A stretch of 5,752 nt of DNA from Chloroflexota bacterium (GTDB taxonomy: Bacteria > Chloroflexota > Anaerolineae > Aggregatilineales > Phototrophicaceae): positions 1 through 5,752 of the forward strand of contig QGUR01000295.1 of assembly GCA_003242205.1 (NCBI GenBank), written 5' to 3'. Of this stretch, positions 1 through 5,752 are shown one piece after another. Position 1 is the stretch's first letter. Each line of letters begins with the position of its first letter. Position numbers and translations under genes: made by a program. The notes beneath the pieces are model-generated. The model was not told where the DNA came from. It saw nothing but the letters and a program-made list of their open reading frames with translations, and did no database searches.

Positions 1-1193
1 ACTGCGCCCGCGGGCAGGCTGATCATTGGCAGGCCGGTGAACGTCCACGGGAAGCTCATGGCCGGGCTGCCGGTCGAATCCAGACCGGCGGGCGCGGGGC
101 CGAGCGCCGATGGGCAGGCCCACAGGTCGATGCCTTCGGCGGTCATGGTCGTCTCAATTCGCCGTCGCTGTTCGATCTGAGCGTTTCGGGCCGCCGCCAG
201 TTCCGCCTCGGTAACGGCCTGCCCCTGACGGATAAAGGCTGCCGTGCGCGGGCGGTAGCGCGATTCGTAGCGCGCGAACCATTCCTGATGCCTGCGCGCC
301 ATCTCGCCGGCCATGAGCCGGGTGTGAGTCTCGACCAGTTGTTCCAGATCCTCGAACATCGGCAGGCGGCGAATGGCGAAACCTGCGGCCCGCAGCCGCG
401 CAAGCTGATCCTCAAACGCGCGCCGCGCCTCCGGCGTGGTCTGGTCGAGATAGGGGCCGTCGGGAACGCCGATCACAGGCGGGCGGCCCTGCGAGGTTTC
501 GCGCCAGCCGTCGCAAATGACCGGCGCGGCCAGACGAATGCTGGCGCTGTCGGCGGCGAACAGGCCAACGTGGTCGAGCGAAGGGCTGATGAGCACCACG
601 CCATCGGACGAAACGCGGCCAAACGTGGGTTTGAACCCGACAACGCCGCAGAAAGCCGCCGGGCGAACGATCGAGCCGATGGTTTGCGTGCCGATTGCCA
701 GCGGGCAAAGACCGGCGGCGACCGCCGCGGCGGAACCGCTGCTCGAACCACCGGGGGTGTGCGCCAGATTGTGCGGGTTGCGCGTTGGCCCCGGTTCGAA
801 GTAGGCGAACTCGGTCGTCACCGTCCTGCCGAGCACCAGCATTCCGGCGGCGCGTAGCTGGCGAACGACCTTCGCCTCCTCGCCAGCGAACAACTCAGGC
901 GGCAGCGCCGAGCCTGCTCCGGTCGGCATGCCATCGACGCGGATGATGTCCTTGACGCCGACGAGCGCGCCATACAGCGGCGGCTGTTTGTCGGGTTGGG
1001 GAAAGCGCTCCTCCAGCGCCGCTGCTTCCCGGCGCAGGCGTTCGCGGCGGCCCGGTTCATCCAGCAGCGCGAGTATATGTGCATCTACCTGTTCGACGCG
1101 GTCGCAGGCGGCGTCAATCGCCGTGGCCAGCGCCGTGTCTCCCCGCCGCAGCCGGGCGACCGTTTCTGTCAGTGAGCTGGGTTGAACAAACAA
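1..1193 (-). CDS. Amidase-signature family hydrolase (partial, C-terminus beyond left edge)
   Basis: Amidase-signature enzymes hydrolyse a carboxamide to acid plus ammonia or amine with a Ser-cisSer-Lys triad, usually in the cytoplasm. All parts of the triad are visible: Lys81 in VGVKD, Ser150 in TPGGSSSGSA (residues 146-155), and Ser174 in GTQTIGSIVRPA (168-179). The 69- and 24-residue spacings match those known for malonamidase E2 (K62, S131, S155). A GVVGFKPTFGRVS stretch follows, as usual in the family. The frame opens with TTG at 1193, preceded by AAGGAG six bases upstream; no in-frame ATG lies before the conserved Lys region, so TTG is chosen. There are 397 codons in the window and no stop. 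Family members are commonly 430-480 residues, so only the tail is missing. It is the last visible gene of the minus-strand operon, 27 bp after the aldolase gene. The substrate cannot be told from sequence; gatA, allophanate hydrolase and indoleacetamide hydrolase relatives share these motifs. Confidence 0.93.
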   Translation of the reverse strand, partial: MFVQPSSLTETVARLRRGDTALATAIDAACDRVEQVDAHILALLDEPGRRERLRREAAALEERFPQPDKQPPLYGALVGVKDIIRVDGMPTGAGSALPPELFAGEEAKVVRQLRAAGMLVLGRTVTTEFAYFEPGPTRNPHNLAHTPGGSSSGSAAAVAAGLCPLAIGTQTIGSIVRPAAFCGVVGFKPTFGRVSSDGVVLISPSLDHVGLFAADSASIRLAAPVICDGWRETSQGRPPVIGVPDGPYLDQTTPEARRAFEDQLARLRAAGFAIRRLPMFEDLEQLVETHTRLMAGEMARRHQEWFARYESRYRPRTAAFIRQGQAVTEAELAAARNAQIEQRRRIETTMTAEGIDLWACPSALGPAPAGLDSTGSPAMSFPWTFTGLPMISLPAGA

Positions 1194-1199
1194 CTGAAT

Positions 1200-1205
1200 C
1201 TCCTT
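1200..1205 (-). promoter_or_regulatory. Ribosome binding site deciding the TTG start of the amidase
   Basis: On the minus strand the sequence reads AAGGAG, six bases, then TTG. This strong Shine-Dalgarno match at standard spacing is the reason for taking the non-ATG start. It lies within the 27-bp gap after the aldolase stop codon. Confidence 0.75.
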
Positions 1206-1220
1206 AATTGGCGGCCTGTA

Positions 1221-2054
1221 TCAGTAGCGATGCCCCGACGCGCCCAGGTGTTCGTCCGCAGGGTCGGCATCGCCGTCCAACTGCTGCCGCAGCCAGCCCA
1301 ATTCCGTTTCGATGCCCTGCGCCACGTAAAGCGTGTCCGAGCGATGGATGATGAGGTTAAAGCCGAGGCGAATCCACTCCAGCGCGCGTTCGTTCGTCCC
1401 GCTGACGTAGTGAATGCCCACGCCGGTGTTGCGGCTGGTGCAAACCTCGATAATCGCCCGAAGCGCGTCGATGAAGCGGGGATGATCGTACTGTTCGGCA
1501 ATGCCGAGCGAGATCGACAGGTCGTGCGGGCCGATGAGCACCGCGTCCACGCCGGGAACCGCCAGCAGGTCGGGCAGCGCGTCGATACCCGCCTGACTCT
1601 CGATCATGATGACGAGTACGGCGTCAGGGTTGTAACTTTCCAGATAGGCCCGCGTTTCGTCGTTTGGAAACGCGCCGCTGTCGAGCGCCTGTCGCAGCGC
1701 CGCCCCCTTGAGCGGGCGATATTTCACCGCGCCGGCCAGCGCCTTCACCTGATCGACCGTTTCAACGTAGGGCGCGATGATGCCATGCGCGCCCAGATCG
1801 ACGCCAATCGCCGCCAGCGAAGCGGATAGTTCGGGGATCCGTAGCAGCGGGGCAATGCCATAAGCGGCATAAGCCTGGGCCGCCCATGCCATCGTTTCGC
1901 GGTTCAGCGGCGTGTGCTCGTTGTCCATGAAAACGAAGTCGAGGCCACGTCCGCTGAAGAAACGCGGCCAGCGCGGCTGGCCGTAGCCTTCAACCGCGAT
2001 CCCGTACACCCGTCGCCCGGCGCGCAGCGCCTGGCGCAAGTCACGTCCGCGCAT
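1221..2054 (-). CDS. HpcH/HpaI aldolase/citrate lyase family protein (class II pyruvate aldolase type)
   Basis: A 277-residue protein that fits the 250-270 residue HpaI type of metal-dependent aldolase, which cleaves 4-hydroxy-2-oxo acids to pyruvate plus an aldehyde. Residues equivalent to the E. coli HpaI active site are present with conserved spacing: Asp44 and His47 (MDNEHTPLN), Arg72 (LLRIPE), Asp86 of the His-Asp dyad, and the metal ligands Glu152 (IMIESQAGID) and Asp178 (IGPHDLSISLG). In HpaI these are D42, H45, R70, D84, E149 and D175. The usual Arg-Gly-rich loop after the YxP motif is replaced by YRPLKGAALRQAL, and Met150 sits where HpaI has Gln147, so the substrate may differ. The ATG at 2054 has AAAGGA ten bases upstream, inside the end of the RraA gene; the stop codon of that gene is only three bases away, implying translational coupling. 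The family is secure; the exact reaction is not. Confidence 0.92.
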   Translation of the reverse strand: MRGRDLRQALRAGRRVYGIAVEGYGQPRWPRFFSGRGLDFVFMDNEHTPLNRETMAWAAQAYAAYGIAPLLRIPELSASLAAIGVDLGAHGIIAPYVETVDQVKALAGAVKYRPLKGAALRQALDSGAFPNDETRAYLESYNPDAVLVIMIESQAGIDALPDLLAVPGVDAVLIGPHDLSISLGIAEQYDHPRFIDALRAIIEVCTSRNTGVGIHYVSGTNERALEWIRLGFNLIIHRSDTLYVAQGIETELGWLRQQLDGDADPADEHLGASGHRY

Positions 2055-2057
2055 CGC

Positions 2058-2795
2058 TCAGGCGTCCTTTCTGCTGCGGGACACGCGACGGCGAAGCTGC
2101 TCTTTCAGCGCCTGCACTTCGGCGTTGGCCTCTCGCAGCGTATCGAGCGTCACGTTTTCCCGGCGCATGGCGCTGAGGATGACGTTTTCGGCGGCGACAA
2201 ACTCCCCGGCAACGTCGGCCACGTCGGCGGCGATTTCCGCCGGGATCGACGTCACGCCGTTGGCATCGCCATGGAGCAGATCATTCGGGTAGACGACGAG
2301 GCCGCCGACATGGACGGGCACATGCACGTCGAGAATTTCGATGTATCCATGCGACGGATTGACGCTGCTCGTGAACACCGGAAAGCCGATAGCGCGTACC
2401 TGTTCGAGATCGCGGCCCGCGCCGCTGGTGATCAGGCCGGTCGCGCCGAACGCCTGATAGGTGGTGCACATGATCTCGCCAAATGTCGCCGCTGCTACCG
2501 GCTGGTCGAGGTCCTGAAAGACGACGACCGCCGGGCCAGACAGCTCACCAAAGCGTTCGACCTGCTCGATCAGGCTGCTATAGGCGTCACCCGCGCGCGG
2601 TTGGATCGCCGTCCGGCAGGTGGCCGTGGCGGCGTAACCGACCATCGGCGGCATCTCCGGGAAGCGCGCGCTGATACTGCCGTCCATGTAACCGGCTGTG
2701 CGTGGCCGCACGTCGAACAGTTCGATCACATTGCAGATCGTCGGCGTGTCGTAGGCGCGCAGTTTTTCCAGAAGGGCTGGCTGGGCTGCTGGCAT
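2058..2795 (-). CDS. RraA family protein (4-hydroxy-4-methyl-2-oxoglutarate aldolase-like)
   Basis: A 245-residue member of the RraA / HMG-CHA aldolase family. Characterised enzymes split 4-hydroxy-4-methyl-2-oxoglutarate into two pyruvates or decarboxylate oxaloacetate using a divalent metal; the short E. coli RraA instead inhibits RNase E. Visible hallmarks are DTPTICNVIE near the N-terminus (16-25), GEIM (106-109), GAGRD with Arg128-Asp129 (equivalent to the substrate Arg and metal Asp of the Pseudomonas enzyme), FPVF (138-141), and the C-terminal VGGLVVYPNDLLHGDANGV (163-181). The retained Arg-Asp pair and the length favour an enzyme over an RNase regulator. Residues 208-245 are rich in charge (RREN, LKEQLRRR, SRSRK) and probably form a helical tail. 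The ATG at 2795 has AGGAAAGG six bases upstream. This is the first gene of the minus-strand operon, divergent from the solute-binding protein and coupled to the next gene across three bases. Confidence 0.9.
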   Translation of the reverse strand: MPAAQPALLEKLRAYDTPTICNVIELFDVRPRTAGYMDGSISARFPEMPPMVGYAATATCRTAIQPRAGDAYSSLIEQVERFGELSGPAVVVFQDLDQPVAAATFGEIMCTTYQAFGATGLITSGAGRDLEQVRAIGFPVFTSSVNPSHGYIEILDVHVPVHVGGLVVYPNDLLHGDANGVTSIPAEIAADVADVAGEFVAAENVILSAMRRENVTLDTLREANAEVQALKEQLRRRVSRSRKDA

Positions 2796-2839
2796 CTGAG
2801 ACCTTTCCTGTGCAATTTGCCCGATAAGAATCCGCGTCC

Positions 2840-2845
2840 ATTTTA
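2840..2845 (-). promoter_or_regulatory. Candidate -10 element for the RraA-aldolase-amidase operon
   Basis: The minus strand reads TAAAAT here, five of six matches to TATAAT, about 45 bases before the RraA start. No convincing -35 hexamer sits 16-18 bases upstream. A second option, TATAAC at 2867-2872, overlaps the rightward -10. The operon must be read from this gap or from an unseen distant site, but the exact promoter is a weak call. Confidence 0.22.
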
Positions 2846-2857
2846 ACCGACCTTAAC
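2843..2857. repeat. Short direct repeat TTAAC, ten-base period, in the divergent promoter region
   Basis: TTAAC occurs at 2843-2847 and again at 2853-2857, exactly one helical turn apart and ending nine bases before the extended -10 of the solute-binding gene. Its position over the -35 region would suit a regulator site, but two 5-mers can arise by chance. Confidence 0.25.
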
Positions 2858-2865
2858 GTCCGCCG

Positions 2866-2874
2866 TGTTATACT
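2866..2874 (+). promoter_or_regulatory. Extended -10 promoter for the solute-binding protein gene
   Basis: The sequence TGTTATACT contains the extended TG motif, one base, then TATACT (five of six to consensus). The -35 region (accgac at a 17-base spacer) is poor, as is common for extended -10 promoters or activator-dependent ones. A start near 2881 would give a leader of about 30 bases that contains the ribosome binding site. Confidence 0.55.
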
Positions 2875-2900
2875 CGCGTCGGGGCAGAAAACCGCACATT

Positions 2901-2906
2901 AGGAGG
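2901..2906 (+). promoter_or_regulatory. Strong ribosome binding site of the solute-binding protein gene
   Basis: AGGAGG lies five bases before the ATG at 2912. It is the best Shine-Dalgarno match in the window, consistent with a highly expressed binding protein. Confidence 0.8.
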
Positions 2907-2911
2907 TCAGG

Positions 2912-4249
2912 ATGAAGCTCAGCCGAGTTGTCGTTATTTTGTTTGCGCTGTTGCTTGTGGCCGGGACGGTAATGGCGCAGGATGACCTGTCGTCAGTCGA
3001 CCCGACGGGCGAGACGGTCGTTTACTGGCACCAGTTTACCGAGGCGCAGGCCGAGACCATGCAGCAGATCGTCGAGGGATTTAACTCGTCGAACGAATGG
3101 GGCATCACGGTCGAGATGGTTCATCAGGGTAGCTATAACGAGATTCGTGACCAGATGAGCGCCGCGATCATCGCCGGCGAGTTGCCCAATCTGGTCGCCG
3201 CTTACCAGAACGACGCGGCCAGCTACTATCTGAGCAATGCGGCGGTTGACCTGCGTAAATACATCGATGACCCAACGTGGGGCCTGACGGAAGAGGAACG
3301 CGCCGGTCTGAACGAAGGGCTGATGGCCGTCAACATTTTCAACGACCCGCCGTTCAGCGGTGAAATGCTGGCCTGGACGCACCAGAACTCGGCGCAGGTG
3401 CTGGTGGTGAACAACACCATGCTCAGCGAGCTGGGCTATGACGCGCCTCCGACCACGTTCGAAGAATTTTATGAAATCGCCTGCGCCGCCGCCGAGGCCA
3501 CCGGCCCGAACGGTGAGGACATCATGGGCTTCCCGCTGACGGGCGATGCGTCGGAGTTTGAAGCCTTTGTCGCGTCGTACGGCGGGCGCATCTTCCACGA
3601 TAACGCTTATGACTTCACGGGCGAAGCCTCCATCGCGACGCTGCAACTGTTCCAGGATATGTATAACGATGGCTGCGCCTACATCCCCGATCGCGCGTTC
3701 GGCAATACCGGCGACTTCGCGCTCGGCCTGAACCCGATGTCGACCAGCAGTTCCGCCGGTTTCACCTTCATCATCTCCGACTTCGCTGCCAGCGGCGTCG
3801 AGGCTGAGTGGTCGGTGACGACCCTGCCGTACACGGAAGGCAACCGCACCCTGCAGGTCTACGTGCCGAGTATCGTTCTGGTTCCAAGCACGCCGGAAAA
3901 GGAACTGGCGAGCTGGCTGTTCCTGAAGTATCTGGTGACGCCGGAGGTGGCGGCGACTTGGAGCGCGGGCAGCGCCTACTTCAACCCGGTGCTGGCGTCG
4001 GCGGATCTGCTGACCGAAGACACCTTCCCGAACCCGGAACTGTTCCCCTATTTCAGCGCGACGCTGGCCCTGCAGAACGACCCGGACGTCAACATCTACA
4101 ACGCGCCACAGGCCGTGTCGTACGGTCAGGTGCGTAACCTGATCGCGCAGGCCGTTGCGGCGGTCACGACCGGCGGCGAGGATGTGGCGACCGTGGCCGA
4201 ACGGCTGCAACAGGAAGCCGAGGCGATCCACGCGGAAAGCCTGGAATAG
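2912..4249 (+). CDS. ABC transporter extracellular solute-binding protein, family 1
   Basis: A 445-residue secreted ligand-binding component of an ABC importer. Residues 1-22 form a signal peptide: Lys2 and Arg5, a hydrophobic core at 6-18, then VMA before Gln23. There is no lipobox cysteine, so it is not a lipoprotein. The mature part has the family-1 (UgpB/MalE-like) layout: VVYWHQFTE (36-44), a QMSAAIIAGELPNLV segment (81-95), a TTFEEFYEIACAAAE helix (181-195), and the hinge-proximal block ELASWLFLKYLVTPEVAATW (331-350) followed by SAGSAYFNPV. Length is typical (400-450). Cys191 and Cys255 are the only cysteines and could pair. Family 1 usually binds sugars, oligosaccharides or glycerol-phosphate compounds; the ligand here is unknown. 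No permease or ATPase gene follows: a terminator and a convergent gene do. The divergent catabolic operon suggests, but does not show, a shared substrate. The start is fixed by the AGGAGG site and the signal peptide. Confidence 0.94.
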   Translation: MKLSRVVVILFALLLVAGTVMAQDDLSSVDPTGETVVYWHQFTEAQAETMQQIVEGFNSSNEWGITVEMVHQGSYNEIRDQMSAAIIAGELPNLVAAYQNDAASYYLSNAAVDLRKYIDDPTWGLTEEERAGLNEGLMAVNIFNDPPFSGEMLAWTHQNSAQVLVVNNTMLSELGYDAPPTTFEEFYEIACAAAEATGPNGEDIMGFPLTGDASEFEAFVASYGGRIFHDNAYDFTGEASIATLQLFQDMYNDGCAYIPDRAFGNTGDFALGLNPMSTSSSAGFTFIISDFAASGVEAEWSVTTLPYTEGNRTLQVYVPSIVLVPSTPEKELASWLFLKYLVTPEVAATWSAGSAYFNPVLASADLLTEDTFPNPELFPYFSATLALQNDPDVNIYNAPQAVSYGQVRNLIAQAVAAVTTGGEDVATVAERLQQEAEAIHAESLE

Positions 4250-4283
4250 CGCTTTTCGTCTGCGTGCCAGAGTGCACGGATAT

Positions 4284-4318
4284 AAAAAGGGGCGGATTAT
4301 CGAAATCCGCCCCTTTTT
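4284..4318. terminator. Symmetric (bidirectional) intrinsic terminator between convergent genes
   Basis: The core stem GGGGCGGATT (4289-4298) pairs perfectly with AATCCGCCCC (4304-4313) around a five-base loop. It is flanked by AAAAA on the left and TTTTT on the right, which extend the pairing to 15 bp. Each strand therefore shows a GC-rich hairpin followed by a U run. It lies 34 bases after the solute-binding stop and 28 bases after the stop of the convergent transpeptidase-like gene, so it can end transcription from both sides. Confidence 0.93.
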
Positions 4319-4346
4319 CGTTTTCCCTGTTCTTCTCGCTTCCGGT

Positions 4347-5738
4347 TCAGGCCTGAATTTCGACGATGACGCCTTCTTCGGCCCAGTTGTAAAGCTGCTG
4401 AACGTTGTCGTCGCTCAGCAGAATGCAGCCATAGGTCACCCGTGTGCCGAGGCTGTTGGTCCACAGAAGCTGGCTGCCGCCGCGTGTCGGGAAGCCATGA
4501 AAGCCGTTGGTGAAGTCGGAGCCGGGGATCGGCCGGTAGACGCCCATGAAGTAGGGCATCCACAGGTTCCAGTTAGCGGCGTAGGCATTGGGTTCGTGCG
4601 AGATGATCTGGTAAATACCCGGCCATGTCGGGCTGGAGCTGATACCGGTGCTGACCGGCCAATCCCATTTCAGGTTGCCGTTTTCGTAAACCCAGGCGCG
4701 CTGCTGGCTGATGCTGACGACGATCCGTTTGCCGTAAACCGGCTCGTAGTCCATGAACACGTCGGGCGATGGCACGATAATCGTCTGGCCGGGGCTGAGG
4801 CTATCGCCAATTCCCGGATTTGCCTGCTGGATGTAGGGATACGGCACGCCGTAATCCCAGGCAATGCTGGTGATCGTCTCGCCGGGCTGCACCGTGTGCT
4901 GCCGGTCGTGATGGAACACGCGCACCATGGCCTGAGTTGTGCCCTGTCGAATCGCGTTCTGCACCGTCGCCACCGCGTCATCGAGCTTCAGATAGCGCCC
5001 GCTGCCCAGCGCGGTCTGCTGCGCGTTCAGGAAGTTCTCCAGCGGGCCGCGTTCGATGCTCAGGCGCAAGCCGAGCGGGGCGCTGTCGTCGGGTTCGGCG
5101 GTCAGCCACTCGCTCCATGTCTCCGGCGGCGCGGCCCAGTCGAAGGTTTCATCTTTGATCGGGTCGAAGGCGCGCACGTGCAGCGGGCTGGAAAGCAGCG
5201 CCGAGGCCGCCGCGACCATCGGCCCGGCGTCGGTCACTGCCGGCTGAACCGTCGTCATGACCAGTTCCAGCACGCCATCGGCCAGCACGCCGCCCGGATC
5301 GCGCGCCAATGCGGCGACCGTGAGGCCCGTGTCGAGCGCCTGTCCTGGAACCGCCGGGCGCGGCTGCACCTGCCCGTTGACCAACCGGATGCCCGCGTTG
5401 ACCGGCGGCGTTTCGAGTTCGGGCGCGAGGCGCTGCAATCCGGCGATGGCTGCGGCTTCATCCACGCTGACAACCGGCTCGACGCTGACCGTTCCCGCCA
5501 GAGCGCGCAGCGCCGCGGGAATGCCCCCTGCTGACCGGCCATAGCGGAAGGCGGCGCGCGCCGTTGCTTCGGCGTCGACCGTGATGCCGATCGACGCCGG
5601 ATCGACCGCGACCAGCCGTTCGCCTGCCTGTAACAGCAGCCCGCGCCCCGCAAGCGGCGTCGGCACGACGGCAGCGGCTTCGTCCTGGGACAAACCGCAA
5701 ACCCGATTCCCCTCGGTTCCCCGCCCTGCCAAAATCAT
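4347..5738 (-). CDS. L,D-transpeptidase-like protein: peptidoglycan-binding-like repeats, LysM and YkuD domain
   Basis: At least 463 residues, probably acting on the cell wall. Residues 1-135 and about 136-275 resemble the VanW/YoaR-associated putative peptidoglycan-binding domain (GLSQDEA, ASIGITVDAEA, YGRS, then KLDDAVATVQNAI). A LysM domain follows (281-324, HTVQPGETITSIAWDYG to IIVP). The C-terminal YkuD domain (about 337-463) has GFHGFPT with His414 and TYGCILL with nucleophile Cys438. YkuD enzymes form 3-3 peptidoglycan cross-links or attach proteins to the wall. The common SHGC(I/L)R motif is altered: Tyr436 replaces His, and Leu440 replaces Arg. The ATG at 5738 has AAGGAG four bases upstream, but the frame stays open to the window edge and residues 2-17 align with the internal pattern ILPGVxVxGxxVGGLS that normally follows a membrane helix. 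No signal peptide is visible. The true start may therefore lie beyond 5752. Family call is firm; activity and start are not. Confidence 0.88.
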   Translation of the reverse strand: MILAGRGTEGNRVCGLSQDEAAAVVPTPLAGRGLLLQAGERLVAVDPASIGITVDAEATARAAFRYGRSAGGIPAALRALAGTVSVEPVVSVDEAAAIAGLQRLAPELETPPVNAGIRLVNGQVQPRPAVPGQALDTGLTVAALARDPGGVLADGVLELVMTTVQPAVTDAGPMVAAASALLSSPLHVRAFDPIKDETFDWAAPPETWSEWLTAEPDDSAPLGLRLSIERGPLENFLNAQQTALGSGRYLKLDDAVATVQNAIRQGTTQAMVRVFHHDRQHTVQPGETITSIAWDYGVPYPYIQQANPGIGDSLSPGQTIIVPSPDVFMDYEPVYGKRIVVSISQQRAWVYENGNLKWDWPVSTGISSSPTWPGIYQIISHEPNAYAANWNLWMPYFMGVYRPIPGSDFTNGFHGFPTRGGSQLLWTNSLGTRVTYGCILLSDDNVQQLYNWAEEGVIVEIQA

Positions 5739-5742
5739 TTTG

Positions 5743-5748
5743 CTCCTT
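5743..5748 (-). promoter_or_regulatory. Possible ribosome binding site for the transpeptidase-like gene
   Basis: The minus strand reads AAGGAG, then CAAA, then ATG at 5738. The match is strong but the four-base spacing is short. It supports a start at 5738, against the protein-level argument (no export signal) for a start outside the window. It could be a chance in-frame coding sequence (Arg-Ser-Lys codons). Confidence 0.4.
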
Positions 5749-5752
5749 AAAT

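Noticed and set aside
288..857. 189-codon open frame on the plus strand, opposite the amidase
   Set aside because: The minus strand carries the full amidase triad across this same region; the plus-strand product is low-complexity Arg/Ala-rich.
1182..1829. 215-codon open frame on the plus strand, opposite the aldolase gene
   Set aside because: It is a shadow of the HpaI-type gene, whose active-site residues fix the true strand and frame; the product has no motif.
2058..2795. Assignment of the RraA-family gene as an RNase E inhibitor
   Set aside because: The protein is much longer than E. coli RraA, keeps the catalytic Arg-Asp pair, and sits in a catabolic operon, so an aldolase or decarboxylase role is more likely.
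1914..2846. 310-codon open frame on the plus strand, opposite the RraA and aldolase genes
   Set aside because: The product is His/Arg/Asp-rich without motifs, spans two real genes and their junction, and ends inside the divergent promoter gap.
2993..4231. 412-codon open frame on the minus strand, opposite the solute-binding protein gene
   Set aside because: It mirrors a clearly real gene almost end to end. Its product is Arg/Val/Gln-rich with no recognisable motif, it has no ribosome binding site of note, and long antisense frames are expected in high-GC coding DNA.
4250..4283. Possible small gene or RNA between the solute-binding stop and the terminator
   Set aside because: Only 34 bases with no open frame or ribosome binding site; it is a normal 3' untranslated stretch.
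4155..5534. 459-codon open frame on the plus strand, opposite the transpeptidase-like gene
   Set aside because: It runs through the end of the solute-binding gene and the terminator hairpin, lacks any family motif, and opposes a gene with LysM and YkuD signatures. It is a shadow frame.

Overview
This is high-GC bacterial DNA that is almost fully coding. It holds five protein genes, two of them meeting or reaching the window edges, and no RNA genes, CRISPR arrays or insertion sequences that I could see. The composite wall enzyme at the right (peptidoglycan-binding-like repeats + LysM + YkuD domain with a TYGC active site) resembles proteins I associate with Chloroflexota (Anaerolineae-like). 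The substrate-binding protein fits that assignment, but it is an inference from protein style, not from a marker gene.

Left part (1-2795, all minus strand): a tight three-gene operon transcribed right to left. It encodes an RraA-family protein, then (3-bp gap) an HpcH/HpaI-family class II aldolase, then (27-bp gap) an amidase-signature hydrolase that starts at TTG and runs off the left edge. The first two genes belong to unrelated folds that both contain metal-dependent pyruvate aldolases or decarboxylases. With the amidase they look like a small catabolic module for an amide-bearing compound or a 4-hydroxy-2-oxo acid.

Middle (2796-2911): a 116-bp divergent intergenic region. It has an extended -10 promoter reading rightwards, a one-helical-turn direct repeat upstream of it, and weaker -10-like elements reading leftwards. 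It leads to a secreted family-1 extracellular solute-binding protein (2912-4249). No permease or ATPase gene follows; the gene ends at a strong hairpin, so the binding protein is monocistronic here. Its position suggests it may deliver the substrate of the divergent operon, but that link is unproven.

Right part (4250-5752): a near-perfect symmetric terminator hairpin separates the binding-protein gene from a convergent minus-strand L,D-transpeptidase-like gene. The start of that gene is uncertain: the reading frame stays open to the right edge, and the predicted start lacks the export signal such an enzyme needs.

I did not find a clearly new biological system. The most worthwhile items are the paired pyruvate-aldolase operon with its divergent orphan binding protein, and the active-site variation and missing N-terminus of the YkuD protein.
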